From: Cyclobacteriaceae bacterium
Lineage (GTDB): Bacteria; Bacteroidota; Bacteroidia; Cytophagales; Cyclobacteriaceae
DNA: 64,000 nucleotides
Direction of reading: 5' to 3'
NCBI GenBank assembly: GCA_019638395.1
Contig: JAHBTX010000005.1
Coordinates: forward strand, 62,001 to 126,000
The position numbers and the translations under genes are program-made. The stretch's first letter is position 1. Each line of letters begins with the position of its first letter. Below are positions 8,544 to 19,481 of the stretch, piece after piece. The notes under the pieces were generated by a model. It saw only the letters and a program-made list of their open reading frames with translations, was not told where the DNA came from and did no database searches.

Positions 8544-11500
8544 TTAGTTGAATGTGTAGCGCAGTGTTAATTGTCCTTGCCAGGTATTGTTAACCGTTAA
8601 ACTCCGCACAAAGCGGTCGCGGATCAATACTGTTTCGGTAGCTCCATTTGAATTGATAATATTCTGAGTTGCTAAACGGTAGGATGGTACACCAGCAGTT
8701 ACTGCGGCCAAAGTAAGCGGGTTGGCAGTAGTAGCTACATAACCAACGCCCCATTTGTTGCTTAACATGTTACCTACATTCATAATATCGAAGCGAACCT
8801 GAATAGCATTTCGCTTGCCCGATGGACCAACTTTAACGAAGAAATCCTGAGCAATTGTAAAATCAAAACGGGTTAACCAGGGTAATTGCTGGCCATTACG
8901 CTCTGCATACTGACCTCTTCTGCCTGACAAATATTCGTCCCCATCTATCCATGCATCAAAAGCCGCCTGTTGATCAGCAGATGTGAAAGTTTTACCACCG
9001 GCTGTGAGTGGTGCGAAAACTATTTCGGAGGCTGATTTTGGAATATAAATCAAATCGTTGTTTTGACCATCACCATTCATATCGTTGCTGTACAGGTATG
9101 ATATTTTAGTACCACTATTGGCAGTAGCACCTAATGTAAATGTTGTAGCTCCACCATACTGTCCGCCATATTCAATACGATAATTGGTATAGCCAATGAT
9201 ACGATGACGCAAGTCGTTATCGGCAAAAGAAGTTGTCAGGTAATTTTGACCAACTATTGTTGGCATATTGGCTTGTACGGTACTTCCTACCGATTGCATA
9301 TCGCGTGCGTAGCCATAGGTGTATGCCAGCATACCGCCCAATCCTTTAGTAGCCGGCTTTTCAAGTTTTGCTGTTAAGGTATATGAATAACCTTCGCTGG
9401 TATTCTTTAATACAAAAACATTGCTAACCGCAGAGTTGATAAATCTGTTAGAAACAGTTGTTCCGGCATGGTTTCCAGGGTAATTGAAGCGATCGCGGGT
9501 ATCAATTCCTGAAAAACTTTCATTTGCCTCTTTCAGGTTCGCATCGATGTAACGCAATGCCTGCAAGTTCTTATTATAAATACCTTCCAAAGTTCCAATT
9601 AAACCCCAAGGCAGTTTTTTGTCAACTGCAATATTGGCCTTTAAAATTTTAGGATATTTCAGGTTGGGGTCGGATGCATTTACAGCAAAGCCTGCTGGTG
9701 CTGTTGGATTGATCAAACCTGAAGGCAGATCAGCAGGGTTTAGTCTAAAGGGAACATCGGTGCGGTTTTCTAATGTTACCAAAGCTGTGTTAACACCATT
9801 GTTACCTAACTGATTAGAAATTAACACTTGTGGTATGCGCGAAACAAAAGCTCCCACACCACCGCGTAACTGAACGCTTTGGTCGCCCGCCACATCGTAG
9901 TTAAAGCCTAAGCGTGGTGATAACAAAAGTCGGTTTTTAGGAAATGCTCCGGTTGTTACTTTGTAGTCATTTAGATTCTCATCTTTAAATGTTAAGCCTG
10001 CAACGGTTGGGTTGTTGTAGGCTTCTGTGGTGGAGTTATCATAAACAAATACATCACCACGAATACCTCCTGTTAACTTAAACCGCTCATTAACCTGAAA
10101 CTCATCTTGCAAATAGAAGCTATAAGTTGTTGATTTAAGTGTTTGCCATGGTTTTTGGCCTGCAGGTAGTAACGACACCCTTAGGTTGTACCGCCTTACC
10201 GTTACCGGAGACGTTGTTGAATTAGGGTTTGCCAGATAATCGTTCATGGCAGTATAAAAATCCGCTAAAGAATTATATACATAAACACCATTTGAGCTTG
10301 GGAAGAACAGGTTGTCTGATTTGAAGTACTCATACGCTATCCCTGCCGTTAAAGTATGTTTGCCTGCAAAATAGGTTAAGTTGTTCGTGAAGTTTAAGGT
10401 AGAATACCTCAACTTATTATCGGGTGTAAACGGATCAAACCCAACGGTTGTATAAGTTGATCCTCCATTCTGAATTTCGATTGTAGGGAATAAATCCGTC
10501 ATATACTTTCTATCCTCAATCTGTTTATTGAAAGTAAGAATGGCTTTGTTGGCTATTTTACTTCCAAAGTTTGAATTTAGCTCCAAAGCAACCGAGCGGG
10601 TATTATCCATAATTTTATAACCAGTGTTTTGCATAGAAAGCGCTAAGTCGCCTGCATAACTTCCGGTTGCATAGCCTTGGCGGTTTCCAAAACCAGCCGT
10701 ATTACTACTGTTACTATTACTGATTGATTGGCCCGATTCTGAATCGTGATAAGAATAACGAAGTGCCAGTTTATGGTTATTGTTAATGTTATAATCTAAC
10801 CGGATAAGTGCCTTTTGGCTGATGATATCATTATTCCAACCATCCAGCGCACCACCATTCCATCCAAAGTTATTGGACATGAAGTCACGCAGGGTTGATA
10901 AATCGCTTTCTGTTACCCTGGAAACGTTAGTACCACCTGTTCCACGATTTAATGACCAGGTAAGAGCGGGTGCTGAACTTGTAAATTGTTCAGCATTCAC
11001 AAAAAAGAAAAGTTTGTTTTTTATAATGGGTGCTCCCAAACGGAAACCCATCGTTTTTTCATCAATGGTAATACCCTTTAGCTCTGTACCAAAAACCTTA
11101 TTTCCGGTTAAACCATTGTTGCGGGTAATATAATAAACGGAGCCCTGCACATCATTGGTACCTGAGCGTGTAACCGCGTTTATACTCGCACCGGCAAAAC
11201 CAGATTGGCGAACATCAAACGGGGCTACGTTTAATTGAATTTCATCGAAAGCATCCAACGATACAGGTGTTGTACCAGTACGGCCACCGGCCTGTGCTGA
11301 GCTACCTAAACCAAAACCATTGTTGAAAACAGAACCATCGATAGTAAAGTTATTGAAGCGGCTATCCTGGCCGGCAAATGAACGTCCATTTCCATAGGCG
11401 TTGTATTTAACAATATCATCAACTGTTCTGCCAATGGTGGGTACGCTGTTAATCAAGGCCGTTCCATAAGAAGCAGCAGCGCCTGTACGATCTGAACTAA

Positions 11501-11882
11501 AAATTCCATCCTTATCAGCCGATACCACAATTTCTTCTAATTGTGTGCTTTCATCGGCCAATCGAATTGATAAATTGCTGGCTACACCAAGCGACAGGAA
11601 CACATCCTGAAATACTTGTTCCTTGTAACCAACAAATGAAATTTTAACGGTGTAAGGACCTCCTACACGCATACCCGGAATAACAAATCTTCCATCGGTT
11701 AAAGTAGTAGTTCCGTAAGTTGTACCAGAAGGTACGTGGGTTGCAACAACGTTAGCACCCGGAAGGGCACCACCTTGTTGATCGGTAACAAAACCTGTTA
11801 CTGAAGAAGTTGTTACTTGCGCAAACAAGCTTCCGGCAGCAACCAGCATCATAACAAGGGTTAACTGTAAAGTTTTCCTCAT
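8544..11882 (-). CDS. Oar-like TonB-dependent outer membrane receptor with carboxypeptidase-regulatory-like domain
   Basis: A 1112-residue outer-membrane protein. Signal peptide 1-21 (GSLFAQ) is followed by a CarboxypepD_reg-like beta-sandwich (about 25-110, [20 protein letters not shown]). A plug domain comes next with [16 protein letters not shown] and [19 protein letters not shown], and then a long beta-barrel ending in LTLRYTFN with a terminal aromatic residue. These features match the Oar family of Myxococcus and Bacteroidota, which imports or exports large substrates; in some species Oar exports a protease. The substrate cannot be read from sequence. Energy would come from an ExbBD-TonB system; one TonB is at 42583. 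It is monocistronic with its own terminator. Confidence 0.92.
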   Translation of the reverse strand: MRKTLQLTLVMMLVAAGSLFAQVTTSSVTGFVTDQQGGALPGANVVATHVPSGTTYGTTTLTDGRFVIPGMRVGGPYTVKISFVGYKEQVFQDVFLSLGVASNLSIRLADESTQLEEIVVSADKDGIFSSDRTGAAASYGTALINSVPTIGRTVDDIVKYNAYGNGRSFAGQDSRFNNFTIDGSVFNNGFGLGSSAQAGGRTGTTPVSLDAFDEIQLNVAPFDVRQSGFAGASINAVTRSGTNDVQGSVYYITRNNGLTGNKVFGTELKGITIDEKTMGFRLGAPIIKNKLFFFVNAEQFTSSAPALTWSLNRGTGGTNVSRVTESDLSTLRDFMSNNFGWNGGALDGWNNDIISQKALIRLDYNINNNHKLALRYSYHDSESGQSISNSNSSNTAGFGNRQGYATGSYAGDLALSMQNTGYKIMDNTRSVALELNSNFGSKIANKAILTFNKQIEDRKYMTDLFPTIEIQNGGSTYTTVGFDPFTPDNKLRYSTLNFTNNLTYFAGKHTLTAGIAYEYFKSDNLFFPSSNGVYVYNSLADFYTAMNDYLANPNSTTSPVTVRRYNLRVSLLPAGQKPWQTLKSTTYSFYLQDEFQVNERFKLTGGIRGDVFVYDNSTTEAYNNPTVAGLTFKDENLNDYKVTTGAFPKNRLLLSPRLGFNYDVAGDQSVQLRGGVGAFVSRIPQVLISNQLGNNGVNTALVTLENRTDVPFRLNPADLPSGLINPTAPAGFAVNASDPNLKYPKILKANIAVDKKLPWGLIGTLEGIYNKNLQALRYIDANLKEANESFSGIDTRDRFNYPGNHAGTTVSNRFINSAVSNVFVLKNTSEGYSYTLTAKLEKPATKGLGGMLAYTYGYARDMQSVGSTVQANMPTIVGQNYLTTSFADNDLRHRIIGYTNYRIEYGGQYGGATTFTLGATANSGTKISYLYSNDMNGDGQNNDLIYIPKSASEIVFAPLTAGGKTFTSADQQAAFDAWIDGDEYLSGRRGQYAERNGQQLPWLTRFDFTIAQDFFVKVGPSGKRNAIQVRFDIMNVGNMLSNKWGVGYVATTANPLTLAAVTAGVPSYRLATQNIINSNGATETVLIRDRFVRSLTVNNTWQGQLTLRYTFN

Positions 11883-12340
11883 AAAATTGGGTTTAAGTGA
11901 TTGGATTTTCAGGCAGCAAAAATATCCCTTTTACCCCTCAAAAAAAGCAGGCCTTGTTTTAAATCTTCCGCACATTTTATTAACAATTTAATAAACCCCC
12001 AAATCGCTAAAACTTTAACGTTTGCAGAAATAAAAAATTCAAATGATTCGATTTAGTAAGGTCGAAAAAACCATTAATAATTTGCTTTTATGAGGTTTTG
12101 GCTTTCAGATTTACATCCCCTCGATTTTGGCACTTGCGAATAGTCTTATGTGCGGGTGGGTGAAAATAAGAGCTAATATGTCTTGGCTGGCTGCTGATTA
12201 AATCAACTGGTTTTTATTTTCTTGTAAGCTATCAGCTTCTTAACCCGCAAGACTGAGCATCCAACACATCAAATGGAATTTTTATCTAAAAAATTGAAAT
12301 ATTTTAATCCCGTAACTTACACTTCGATTTTTGTGTAGTT
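11883..12340. other. 458-base divergent intergenic region
   Basis: An AT-rich gap between the divergently transcribed receptor and Omp85-like genes. On the minus strand, TATTTTTG (11924-11917) fits the -7 consensus and would start the receptor mRNA about 30 bases before its ATG. A clear -33 TTG at the normal spacing is lacking. For the plus-strand gene, GATTTTTG just before the ATG is a weak -7 match. No ORF, tRNA or strong hairpin was seen. The length leaves room for an operator or small RNA, but nothing supports one directly. Confidence 0.4.
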
Positions 12341-14152
12341 ATGAAAACTGGTGTGTTTAGTCTGATGTGTTTGATCGTATTGTCAATCGCGGCAACTGCG
12401 CAGGATACCACCCAATTAAAAAAAATCGATCAGCTCAAACAAAGCAAAGTAACCAAACAAGTAGTGGGGGCTATCACTCGCACGCCAAAAGCCGATACCG
12501 TAATTACCATTAAAAGCGAAGATGCCTTTCTTCCGTACGAAGGAAAAATTATTCGCCACATTCAAATTAATAGAATTGGATTTGATCGTACAGTGCAAGA
12601 TACTACGCGCAGGTTCCGCTCGTCCGTTGCCCGCATCGCTAACCGCCTCCACAACAATACCAAAGAATGGGTAGTGCAGGAAAATATTTTTTTGCGTGAG
12701 GGCAAACCGTTTAATCCCTATCGCGCAGCCGATAACGAACGCTACCTGCGCGACCTCGACTTTATTCTCGACTCCAAAATATTTGTGTTACCCATTTCAG
12801 AAAACAGCGACTCGATTGATTTACTGGTAATAACGCGCGATGTCTTTAGCTTAGGAGCTTCCTTTTCGCCACGCAATATTACCGAACATCGGTTTCGCCT
12901 GCAGGAAGCAAACCTGGGTGGTATGGGGCAACGCTTGCAAGTAGCCGGGGTGTATGATGCCAACCGTAACCCCACAATAGATTATGAATACTTGTATCGT
13001 AAAATAAATTTGTTTGGAAGTTTTGTAAACGCAACAGCCGGTTATACCGAAATTAATACCGGCCGCAGTGTTGGCAACGAAAATGAAAGCGCCTACTTCT
13101 TTCGATTAGACAGACCCTTGTTTCATCCGTTTGTACGCTGGGCCGGGGCCGCAGAAATCAGTCGCAATTGGTCAACCAACACCATGCGTAAAGAGGCTGA
13201 CTTTGCCCGTTACGAATACCTGATACACGATGCGTGGGCTGGTTATTCGTTTGGCTTAAAAAAACTTCCCAACGCATTGGCCGAAAATCGCAACCGCAGG
13301 TTTATAGCCGTGCGCGCATTTGAAGAACGATTTTTGAAAAAGCCTGAGAACATTTCTACATTCGATCAGCTCACCTACTCCAACCGCACCACTTTTCTGG
13401 GGCAACTCACGTTCTTTAAACAAGACTTCTTTAAAACCAATTACGTGCTGGGCTTTGGCCGAACAGAAGATGTACCCTATGGCTATCGGTTATCATTTAC
13501 GGGTGGCTGGGAAAATGAACTCCATAAAAAAAGAATTTATACCGGTGCCGAGCTTAACCTGAGCACCGTAAATGAAAACGGAACATTTTACACCTACAGT
13601 GTAAAACTGGGTAACTATTGGAGTAAGGAATTAATTGAAGATGGATTGGCGCAGTTTGGAATCAGTCGGTATAGCCGCATTTATTTTATGGGTAATACCA
13701 AGATCAGGCACCAGGCTGAAATAAATTTTGCTTCGCAGATAAATCGTGGGCAAAAACGATTATTGGACATTCGGGATGTGAATGGTATTCAAGGTTTCAG
13801 GCCAGATAGTTTATGGGGTGCCCAACGTTTATACTTTCGTACCGAAACGGTATTGTTTACTCCGTGGAAGTTAGCCGGTTTTCGTTTTGCACCCGTTACA
13901 CGAATTGATCTTGCTTACCTCGCTAAGGAGAGTCGTTCACTACTTCAGAAACAAAATTTTTATTCGGGATTTTCTGCAGCCCTGCGGGCACGCAATGAAA
14001 ACCTGATCTTCAATACAGTAGAAGCACGCGTTTATTATTACCCCAAAACAATAGAGGCCTTGGAACCATGGCGTTTTGAGTTTAGAAGCAACCTGCGCAT
14101 TAAATATCCAACCAACCTTATTGCCGCCCCGGCTACGGTGTATGATCCGTAA
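12341..14152 (+). CDS. Omp85/BamA-like outer membrane protein
   Basis: A 603-residue outer-membrane protein. A signal peptide ends near residue 20 (TAQ). A POTRA-like stretch follows (IFLREGKPFNPYRAADNERY, then a strand ending in the ISENSDSIDLLVITRDVF segment). A C-terminal part rich in alternating aromatic strands looks like a beta-barrel. This resembles the BamA/TamA surface-antigen superfamily, but with fewer POTRA domains than BamA. It is therefore more likely an accessory Omp85 protein than the essential assembly factor. The next gene is convergent, 4 bases from its stop. Confidence 0.75.
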   Translation: MKTGVFSLMCLIVLSIAATAQDTTQLKKIDQLKQSKVTKQVVGAITRTPKADTVITIKSEDAFLPYEGKIIRHIQINRIGFDRTVQDTTRRFRSSVARIANRLHNNTKEWVVQENIFLREGKPFNPYRAADNERYLRDLDFILDSKIFVLPISENSDSIDLLVITRDVFSLGASFSPRNITEHRFRLQEANLGGMGQRLQVAGVYDANRNPTIDYEYLYRKINLFGSFVNATAGYTEINTGRSVGNENESAYFFRLDRPLFHPFVRWAGAAEISRNWSTNTMRKEADFARYEYLIHDAWAGYSFGLKKLPNALAENRNRRFIAVRAFEERFLKKPENISTFDQLTYSNRTTFLGQLTFFKQDFFKTNYVLGFGRTEDVPYGYRLSFTGGWENELHKKRIYTGAELNLSTVNENGTFYTYSVKLGNYWSKELIEDGLAQFGISRYSRIYFMGNTKIRHQAEINFASQINRGQKRLLDIRDVNGIQGFRPDSLWGAQRLYFRTETVLFTPWKLAGFRFAPVTRIDLAYLAKESRSLLQKQNFYSGFSAALRARNENLIFNTVEARVYYYPKTIEALEPWRFEFRSNLRIKYPTNLIAAPATVYDP

Positions 14153-14156
14153 AAAA

Positions 14157-14825
14157 TCAGGCAACAGCCGATTTCAAAAAATCGTTTAACGGCTTCATAG
14201 CCTTTGCAACTTCGGCAGCAGTTTTTGCAAACTTTTTATCTCGCACTTGCTTGTCTGAAAAGTAATGCGACACTACAAAACTTTTGTTTTTCAGAATATC
14301 AAGATGTGGATGATCTTTTGCATAACCTTTGGGCGCGGTTTTCAGTTTGTCAAAAACATCCAGGCCCGAAAAGAATTTTTTAAATTTTTTGTCGCTGAGA
14401 ATTTTCAAAAAGTCTTTAGTGTTGTAATCTATCTCTTGCCGGATTTTACTAAGGTTCTCCGGATTCGGCATATAAAATCCACCCGCAATAAAACTTTTAC
14501 CGGGTTCAATGTGAATATAATAACCCGGTTCCTGATCCATCTTTCCACGTGGCGAAAGTCCGGCACCCATGTTTACCTTGTATGGCCGCTTATCTTTACT
14601 AAACCGAACATCGCGGTAAATACGAAAGGCCAGTTTGCGCGGATTCAAACCTGCCAAACTCTCATCAAACTTCAGAAGCTCTTTATGAAATACCTCAACA
14701 AAATCATCGAATGTGGTTTTGGCTTGCAGGTATTTAGGTTTGTTTTTCTCAAACCACTCGCGGTTATTATTCCTGGCAATAGCCCTTAAAAAAGTTTGAA
14801 TAACACTGAGATTGATGTCTGTCAT
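14157..14825 (-). CDS. DUF2461 (TIGR02453) family protein
   Basis: A 222-residue cytoplasmic protein that fits the DUF2461/TIGR02453 family by length and by conserved stretches: N-terminal NNNREWFEKNKPKYL, central RIYRDVRFSKDKRPYK, then GYYIHIEPGKSFIAGGFYMP. The family has no established biochemical role. It overlaps the upstream small gene by 4 bases (ATGA type), so murF, the small gene and this one may be one transcript. Confidence 0.88.
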   Translation of the reverse strand: MTDINLSVIQTFLRAIARNNNREWFEKNKPKYLQAKTTFDDFVEVFHKELLKFDESLAGLNPRKLAFRIYRDVRFSKDKRPYKVNMGAGLSPRGKMDQEPGYYIHIEPGKSFIAGGFYMPNPENLSKIRQEIDYNTKDFLKILSDKKFKKFFSGLDVFDKLKTAPKGYAKDHPHLDILKNKSFVVSHYFSDKQVRDKKFAKTAAEVAKAMKPLNDFLKSAVA

Positions 14826-15094
14826 AAGGCGGGTAACGTAATAGATTGGGCCAGAATAGTTTCATGCCTGTTAGAAACCGATAACTGCGATTTGGTTTTG
14901 CAGAAAAATATTAAGCCTTTGTGTGAGGTAACGTATGTAAACGTAGTTCCAAAAAATGTTGTGATTGTGGTTACCACTGCCAGGCCTTCATTTCTGTTTA
15001 ATAAATTTTGAAAGTCTTCGGGCGTAAGTTTGATGAAGGCGCCATTCATTTTAAGCGCATGCTGGGAGTTGTGATAGGTTGTGTGTGCAATCAT
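14822..15094 (-). CDS. Small hypothetical protein downstream of murF
   Basis: A 90-residue frame that fits exactly between murF (10-base gap) and the DUF2461 gene (4-base overlap), which supports it being real. An internal ATG at 15049 gives a 75-residue alternative beginning MNGAFIKLTPEDFQNLL. The middle is rich in threonine and hydrophobic residues (VVTTITTFFGTTFTYVTS) without a clear membrane helix. I do not recognise the family. Confidence 0.6.
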   Translation of the reverse strand: MIAHTTYHNSQHALKMNGAFIKLTPEDFQNLLNRNEGLAVVTTITTFFGTTFTYVTSHKGLIFFCKTKSQLSVSNRHETILAQSITLPAL

Positions 15095-15103
15095 ATTTAT
15101 TTC

Positions 15104-16387
15104 TTAAATAAAGTCAACTATGGTCTCCAGTCCAATCCCGCGCGATGCCTTTATCAATATAGTAGCTTCCGTAATCGGATTTTTTTTTAGCCATTTCACC
15201 AATTCAGATTTTTGTTCGCAATAAATGGCGGTTTCAACTTTTGCTTTCGCAGATTGCATCAGGGAACCGCATAAAATTACTGTATCAAAGTTTTTACTTT
15301 TCAACAGCTCGCCTATCCGGCCATGTTCTTTGGCAGCATCTTCTTCCAACTCAAACATATCGCCTGCAATAACTACTTTCTTTTTGGCTGTCATGGCGGC
15401 CAGGTTTTCGATAGCAGCCTCCATGGAACTGGGGTTGGCATTGTAGGCATCTAAAATAATGGTATTGGCACCCTTGGTTAGAATTTGCGATCGCATATTG
15501 CCTGGCACATATTCAGCTATAGCCTGGTTAGCGGCTTTTGTTTCCACGCCAAAATATTTGCCTATACAAAGTGCCACAGCAATGTTTTCAAAATTATAGG
15601 CACCCATCAATTGTGTTTGTACGATCTGACCATCTTCTGCCTTGAAACGGATAAACGGATCGGCATCTAACATTTCGGTGTGATAGTAATCGCCAACAGC
15701 CGGGTAAAAGTAAGGCTGCTTAAATCGTTTAGCCATGTTGGCCAAAATTGGGTTTTGAGAATTAATAAATACTGTACCATTTGTGGTAATCAAATGCTGG
15801 TATAATTCTGATTTTCCTCGAATAATATTTTCAAAGCCCCCAAACGTACCAATGTGTGCTTTACCAATATTGGTTATAAATCCGTGTGTGGGGTTGGCAA
15901 TTGAACTAAGTAACGCTATTTCACCCACGTGATTGGCTCCCATTTCAACCACAGCCATTTCATAAGTATTGTCGATTGATAAAATTGTAAGCGGCACCCC
16001 GATATGATTATTGAGATTGCCTTTAGTAGCATAAGTTTTATACTTTTTACTTAGCACAGCGTGTAGCAGTTCTTTGCTTGTAGTTTTACCGTTCGATCCC
16101 GTAAGGCCTACAATTGGAATAGTTAACTGGCTGCGGTGATGTTTCGCCAGTGCCTGCAACGCTGTTAGGGTATGTTCTACTAAGATACAGCGTTTATTTA
16201 CTGCATATTTTTCGTCATCCACCACTGCGTACGAGGCGCCTTTCTCTAACGCCTGGGCCGCAAACTCATTGGCATTAAATTTTTCTCCGCGCAACGCAAA
16301 AAACATGGAGCCGGGTGTGATCTGGCGTGTATCCGTTGAAACTTCCCTGGATTCTAAATAGCACTGGTAGAGTTGCTGAATGTGCAT
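15104..16387 (-). CDS. murF: UDP-N-acetylmuramoyl-tripeptide--D-alanyl-D-alanine ligase
   Basis: This Mur ligase adds D-Ala-D-Ala to UDP-MurNAc-tripeptide in the cytoplasm, the last soluble step of peptidoglycan precursor synthesis. It has the MurF N-terminal domain (STDTRQITPGSMFFALRG), the P-loop GLTGSNGKTTSKELL, the central VEMGANHVGEI motif and the C-terminal DAYNANPSSMEAAI segment typical of MurF. The start at 16387 (MHIQQLYQ) is preferred to the longer frame from 16417; it gives 427 residues, normal for the family. It is the first gene of a likely three-gene minus-strand unit and divergent from the FG-GAP gene. Confidence 0.95.
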   Translation of the reverse strand: MHIQQLYQCYLESREVSTDTRQITPGSMFFALRGEKFNANEFAAQALEKGASYAVVDDEKYAVNKRCILVEHTLTALQALAKHHRSQLTIPIVGLTGSNGKTTSKELLHAVLSKKYKTYATKGNLNNHIGVPLTILSIDNTYEMAVVEMGANHVGEIALLSSIANPTHGFITNIGKAHIGTFGGFENIIRGKSELYQHLITTNGTVFINSQNPILANMAKRFKQPYFYPAVGDYYHTEMLDADPFIRFKAEDGQIVQTQLMGAYNFENIAVALCIGKYFGVETKAANQAIAEYVPGNMRSQILTKGANTIILDAYNANPSSMEAAIENLAAMTAKKKVVIAGDMFELEEDAAKEHGRIGELLKSKNFDTVILCGSLMQSAKAKVETAIYCEQKSELVKWLKKNPITEATILIKASRGIGLETIVDFI

Positions 16388-16407
16388 GTGTTTGTATAAA
16401 ACTAAAC

Positions 16408-16425
16408 TATCTTGCAAGCAAGATA
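16408..16425. promoter_or_regulatory. 18-base palindrome between murF and the FG-GAP gene
   Basis: TATCTTGC-AA-GCAAGATA is a perfect palindrome with 8-base arms, 20 bases before murF and 44 bases before the divergent gene. Its size and place suit an operator for a dimeric regulator, or a short hairpin in one of the leaders. No T-run follows. Confidence 0.4.
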
Positions 16426-16469
16426 ACAGGTGCCTGTGTGTAAGCGTTATAGAGATTGAAAATATTTTT

Positions 16470-18650
16470 ATGAGAACCGGTTGGCTTATGTGTTTCCTGA
16501 TTTTATCGTGCAGCGCCTACGGTCAGTTTACCTATACCATCGATCAAAGCATTGCGGTTGAAGCAAACAACAAAGTTTTGTCCATGCCGTGGGCAGGTGG
16601 AATTAACTCCGCACAAATCAACACGATGGATTTAAATGGAGACACCAAAGATGATCTGGTTGTGTTTGATCGTACCTCAAACAAGATTCTAACCTACCTG
16701 AATGCAGGAAATCGCTATGAATACGCACCCGAGTATGAATCGTTGTTTCCGGTTGAAGTAACACAATGGCTGTTGCTTCGCGACTTAAACTGTGATGGCA
16801 AAAAAGATTTATTTACGAGCGATCCGTTTGGCATGGTAGCGTTTATCAACACCACCAAACAACAACAAAAACTTTCGTGGCGACCGTATGATCCCGGCAG
16901 GCCTGTACTTACAAAAGGTTTTACTTCAAATGTCAATCTGCAACTTAACGCATCGGATATACCCGTTATAGATGATATTGATGGTGATGGCGATCTGGAT
17001 ATTTTAAATGTTCGGTTTGTAGGCATTGGCACCATCGAGTACCATAAGAATCTGAGCATAGAGCGTACCGGCACGTGCGATTCGCTTCAACTGGAACGCG
17101 TAACCCAAACCTTCGGCAACCTGGAAGAATGCGATTGTAACTTTTTTGCATTTGGCGGAGCGCCCTGCAACGCTATACCAAACGGCCGCACCGAACATGC
17201 CGGTGGCAAAGCTATGCTTACCCTTGATGTGGATGGCGATGGCGATCGGGATTTATTCTTTAGCGAAGAAAACTGCACCGAACTTTCATTTCTGGAAAAC
17301 AAAGGCACAGCCGAAACGGCTAATATGAATAGTGCTACATTGTTTCCGGCCACCAATCCAATAAATTTCAATCTATTCCCCGCAGCCTATTACGAAGATG
17401 TAGACTTTGATGGTAAACGTGATTTACTCGCTTCGCCTAATTTATACGCACGCACATTTACAAACTCCATCAACTTCAGCAACTCGTTATGGTATTATAA
17501 AAACACCGGCACCGAACAACTTCCGCAATTCACTTTTCAAAAAAATAATTTTTTACAAGATGAGATGATCGATGTAGGCGATTACGCAGTGCCAGCTTTT
17601 GCAGATGCCGATGGCGATGGCGATCCAGATATGTTTATAAGCAACTATGCCGGGCCGGGGTTTGCCAGTACAATTCAGTTGTATGAAAATACAGGCTCGG
17701 CTGGTGTAGCATCTTTTAAACTTAGTAATAATGACTTTGCCGGCTTTTCAAACTCTACCTTCTTTAATGTAAAACTTCAATTTGCTGATATGAATGCCGA
17801 TGCAACATTGGATTTTGTTTTTACAGCTACAAATTTTCAAACCGGAGTAACCAGTCTGTTCTTCATTCCCAATCAATCGGCAAACGGATTAAATATAAAC
17901 GGGCAAGCCGTTCAGCCCGTAAATTTTGCTTTAGGTCAACAGGAAAACATTTTGCTGGTTGATGTTGATCAGGATGGCAAAAACGATATTCTGATTGGCA
18001 AGGCAACGGGAGCCGTACAGTATTGGCGCAATACAGGTTCAACAATACCAACATTTTCACAAGTAAATGAAAGTTTTTTGGGTTTGGCTGCCAGTACCGC
18101 CAGGCAAAACCCGGCATTGGCTGTGGCCGATCTGGATGCCGATGGCCGTGCCGATCTGATTATGGGAAATCAACGCGGGGAGTTAACCGTATTCGGGGAT
18201 TTTCGCGCGCAAAACCCAAACATCACAGGCGAATCAGAAATTATTTATAATCCGATAAAAGAAATCCACGAATCAAAAAACCTGGGCGGTCGCATTTGGC
18301 CAATTACAGTTAATCTTTTTAATAGCGATAAACCAGCCATTGTTTGCGGAACAATTGCCGGAGGTCTTATCGTACTAAAGCACGAAGAAGGTGCTACCCT
18401 TCCGGAAGAGCCTGTGGTTAATATCTTTCCTAACCCGGTTCGCTTCAATGAAACCTTCAAGATCATAACCGATCGGAATATGATTGTACAATTCTATAAC
18501 CTGATCGGGCAGCGTATTTCCAACAGTTACTTTATACCAGCCAATCAGGAATATCCCATACAAGTTTCCGGGTTATTACCCGGTACTTATATTGCACACT
18601 TTTCTTATCAGGGCAAAACCACCGGCAGGCGTTTTATTGTTATCAATTGA
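16470..18650 (+). CDS. FG-GAP/VCBS repeat protein secreted by the type IX system
   Basis: A 726-residue secreted protein. The ATG at 16470 gives a clean signal peptide (LMCFLILSCSAYGQ); the longer frame from 16380 lies in the murF leader. At least nine acidic FG-GAP/VCBS-type calcium-loop repeats follow, such as DLNGDTKDDLVVFD, DIDGDGDLDILN, DVDGDGDRDLFF, DADGDGDPDMFI and DVDQDGKNDILIG, probably building a beta-propeller. The last 80 or so residues form a type A T9SS sorting domain (VVNIFPNPV, then GLLPGTYIAHF and a terminal strand). It should be exported through the outer membrane and cell-surface anchored. Ligand unknown. Confidence 0.93.
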   Translation: MRTGWLMCFLILSCSAYGQFTYTIDQSIAVEANNKVLSMPWAGGINSAQINTMDLNGDTKDDLVVFDRTSNKILTYLNAGNRYEYAPEYESLFPVEVTQWLLLRDLNCDGKKDLFTSDPFGMVAFINTTKQQQKLSWRPYDPGRPVLTKGFTSNVNLQLNASDIPVIDDIDGDGDLDILNVRFVGIGTIEYHKNLSIERTGTCDSLQLERVTQTFGNLEECDCNFFAFGGAPCNAIPNGRTEHAGGKAMLTLDVDGDGDRDLFFSEENCTELSFLENKGTAETANMNSATLFPATNPINFNLFPAAYYEDVDFDGKRDLLASPNLYARTFTNSINFSNSLWYYKNTGTEQLPQFTFQKNNFLQDEMIDVGDYAVPAFADADGDGDPDMFISNYAGPGFASTIQLYENTGSAGVASFKLSNNDFAGFSNSTFFNVKLQFADMNADATLDFVFTATNFQTGVTSLFFIPNQSANGLNINGQAVQPVNFALGQQENILLVDVDQDGKNDILIGKATGAVQYWRNTGSTIPTFSQVNESFLGLAASTARQNPALAVADLDADGRADLIMGNQRGELTVFGDFRAQNPNITGESEIIYNPIKEIHESKNLGGRIWPITVNLFNSDKPAIVCGTIAGGLIVLKHEEGATLPEEPVVNIFPNPVRFNETFKIITDRNMIVQFYNLIGQRISNSYFIPANQEYPIQVSGLLPGTYIAHFSYQGKTTGRRFIVIN

Positions 18651-18661
18651 TTTTAAATCTC

Positions 18662-19318
18662 ATGAGTTCTTTTGGTGTTGTATTTGATATGGATGGTGTT
18701 ATTGTTGATACCAATCCGTACCATAAAATTTCTTTAAAACAGTTTTGCGAAAAGTACGGCTATCACTTTACCGATGAGGAATTGATTAAGCGCATCTATG
18801 GCCGAACCAATAACGAGTGGATTGCCAACCTCTTTGGTAAACTTCCCAAAGAAAAATTACTGGAATTGGGTGAAGAAAAAGAGGCTATGTTTCGGGCAAT
18901 TTATAAAGATATGATTGCTCCCGTTGCCGGACTGGAGTCATTTTTAAAGAAGCTATCAAACCAAAAAATTCCGTGTGCCATTGGTACTTCGGCCCCGCGA
19001 AGCAATGTGGATTTTGTTTTGGACAACACCGGTTTACGAAACTATTTTCCGGTAATTCTCGATCAATCGCATGTAGAGCATGGCAAGCCCAACCCCGAAA
19101 TCTATTTGAAGACAGCGGCAGCTTTGAATCTTGCTCCGGCTCAAACCATTGTGTTTGAAGATTCCCTTTCGGGGATTGAAGCAGCCCAGCGGGCAGGCAC
19201 ACGTGTGGTGGGCGTAACAACCACGCACACACCGGCCGAATTAAAACATTGCGACCTGGTGATTCCCGATTTTACACACTTAGAATTAGAAAGCCTGGCA
19301 GTAATAGTTGGCGCGTAG
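18662..19318 (+). CDS. HAD-superfamily phosphatase, beta-phosphoglucomutase-like
   Basis: A 218-residue subfamily IA HAD hydrolase. Motif I is VVFDMDGVIVD (D9 nucleophile, D11 acid). A helical cap follows. Motif II is GTSAPRSN, motif III the lysine in HGKPNPEIYL, and motif IV FEDSLSGIEAAQRAG. The family includes beta-phosphoglucomutase and sugar phosphatases, and the exact substrate cannot be told. The start is the ATG at 18662; a TTG at 18647 would overlap the preceding stop but adds only five residues. Confidence 0.88.
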   Translation: MSSFGVVFDMDGVIVDTNPYHKISLKQFCEKYGYHFTDEELIKRIYGRTNNEWIANLFGKLPKEKLLELGEEKEAMFRAIYKDMIAPVAGLESFLKKLSNQKIPCAIGTSAPRSNVDFVLDNTGLRNYFPVILDQSHVEHGKPNPEIYLKTAAALNLAPAQTIVFEDSLSGIEAAQRAGTRVVGVTTTHTPAELKHCDLVIPDFTHLELESLAVIVGA

Positions 19319-19407
19319 TCATCCTGCGGATTTTAAAGATTTAAAACATTAAAAATCAGATATTTAATACCAAATCGAGTAATCCCGTCATTAATTTAAA
19401 ATCGGTT

Positions 19408-19439
19408 TTGGATAATTGGGGTCGATTTCCCGATATTTG
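19408..19439 (+). promoter_or_regulatory. Promoter of the L28-L33-DUF4295 operon
   Basis: TTG (19408-19410), 21 bases, then GATATTTG (19432-19439) matches the Bacteroidota pattern TTG-N17-23-TAnnTTTG with one mismatch in the -7 box. Transcription would begin near 19446, giving a leader of about 36 bases before rpmB. Confidence 0.5.
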
Positions 19440-19481
19440 CAGTCCCTTTTTAAAGAAAGGTAATCATTTCAATAAATACGT

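Noticed and set aside
11883-12340. Small RNA or riboswitch in the 458-base gap
   Set aside because: No conserved aptamer-like pairing, terminator or promoter-terminator pair is visible by eye.
17087-17371. 94-codon minus-strand frame within the FG-GAP gene, and similar frames in the other strand of long genes
   Set aside because: They lie inside well-supported coding sequences and show no domain or gene-like composition.
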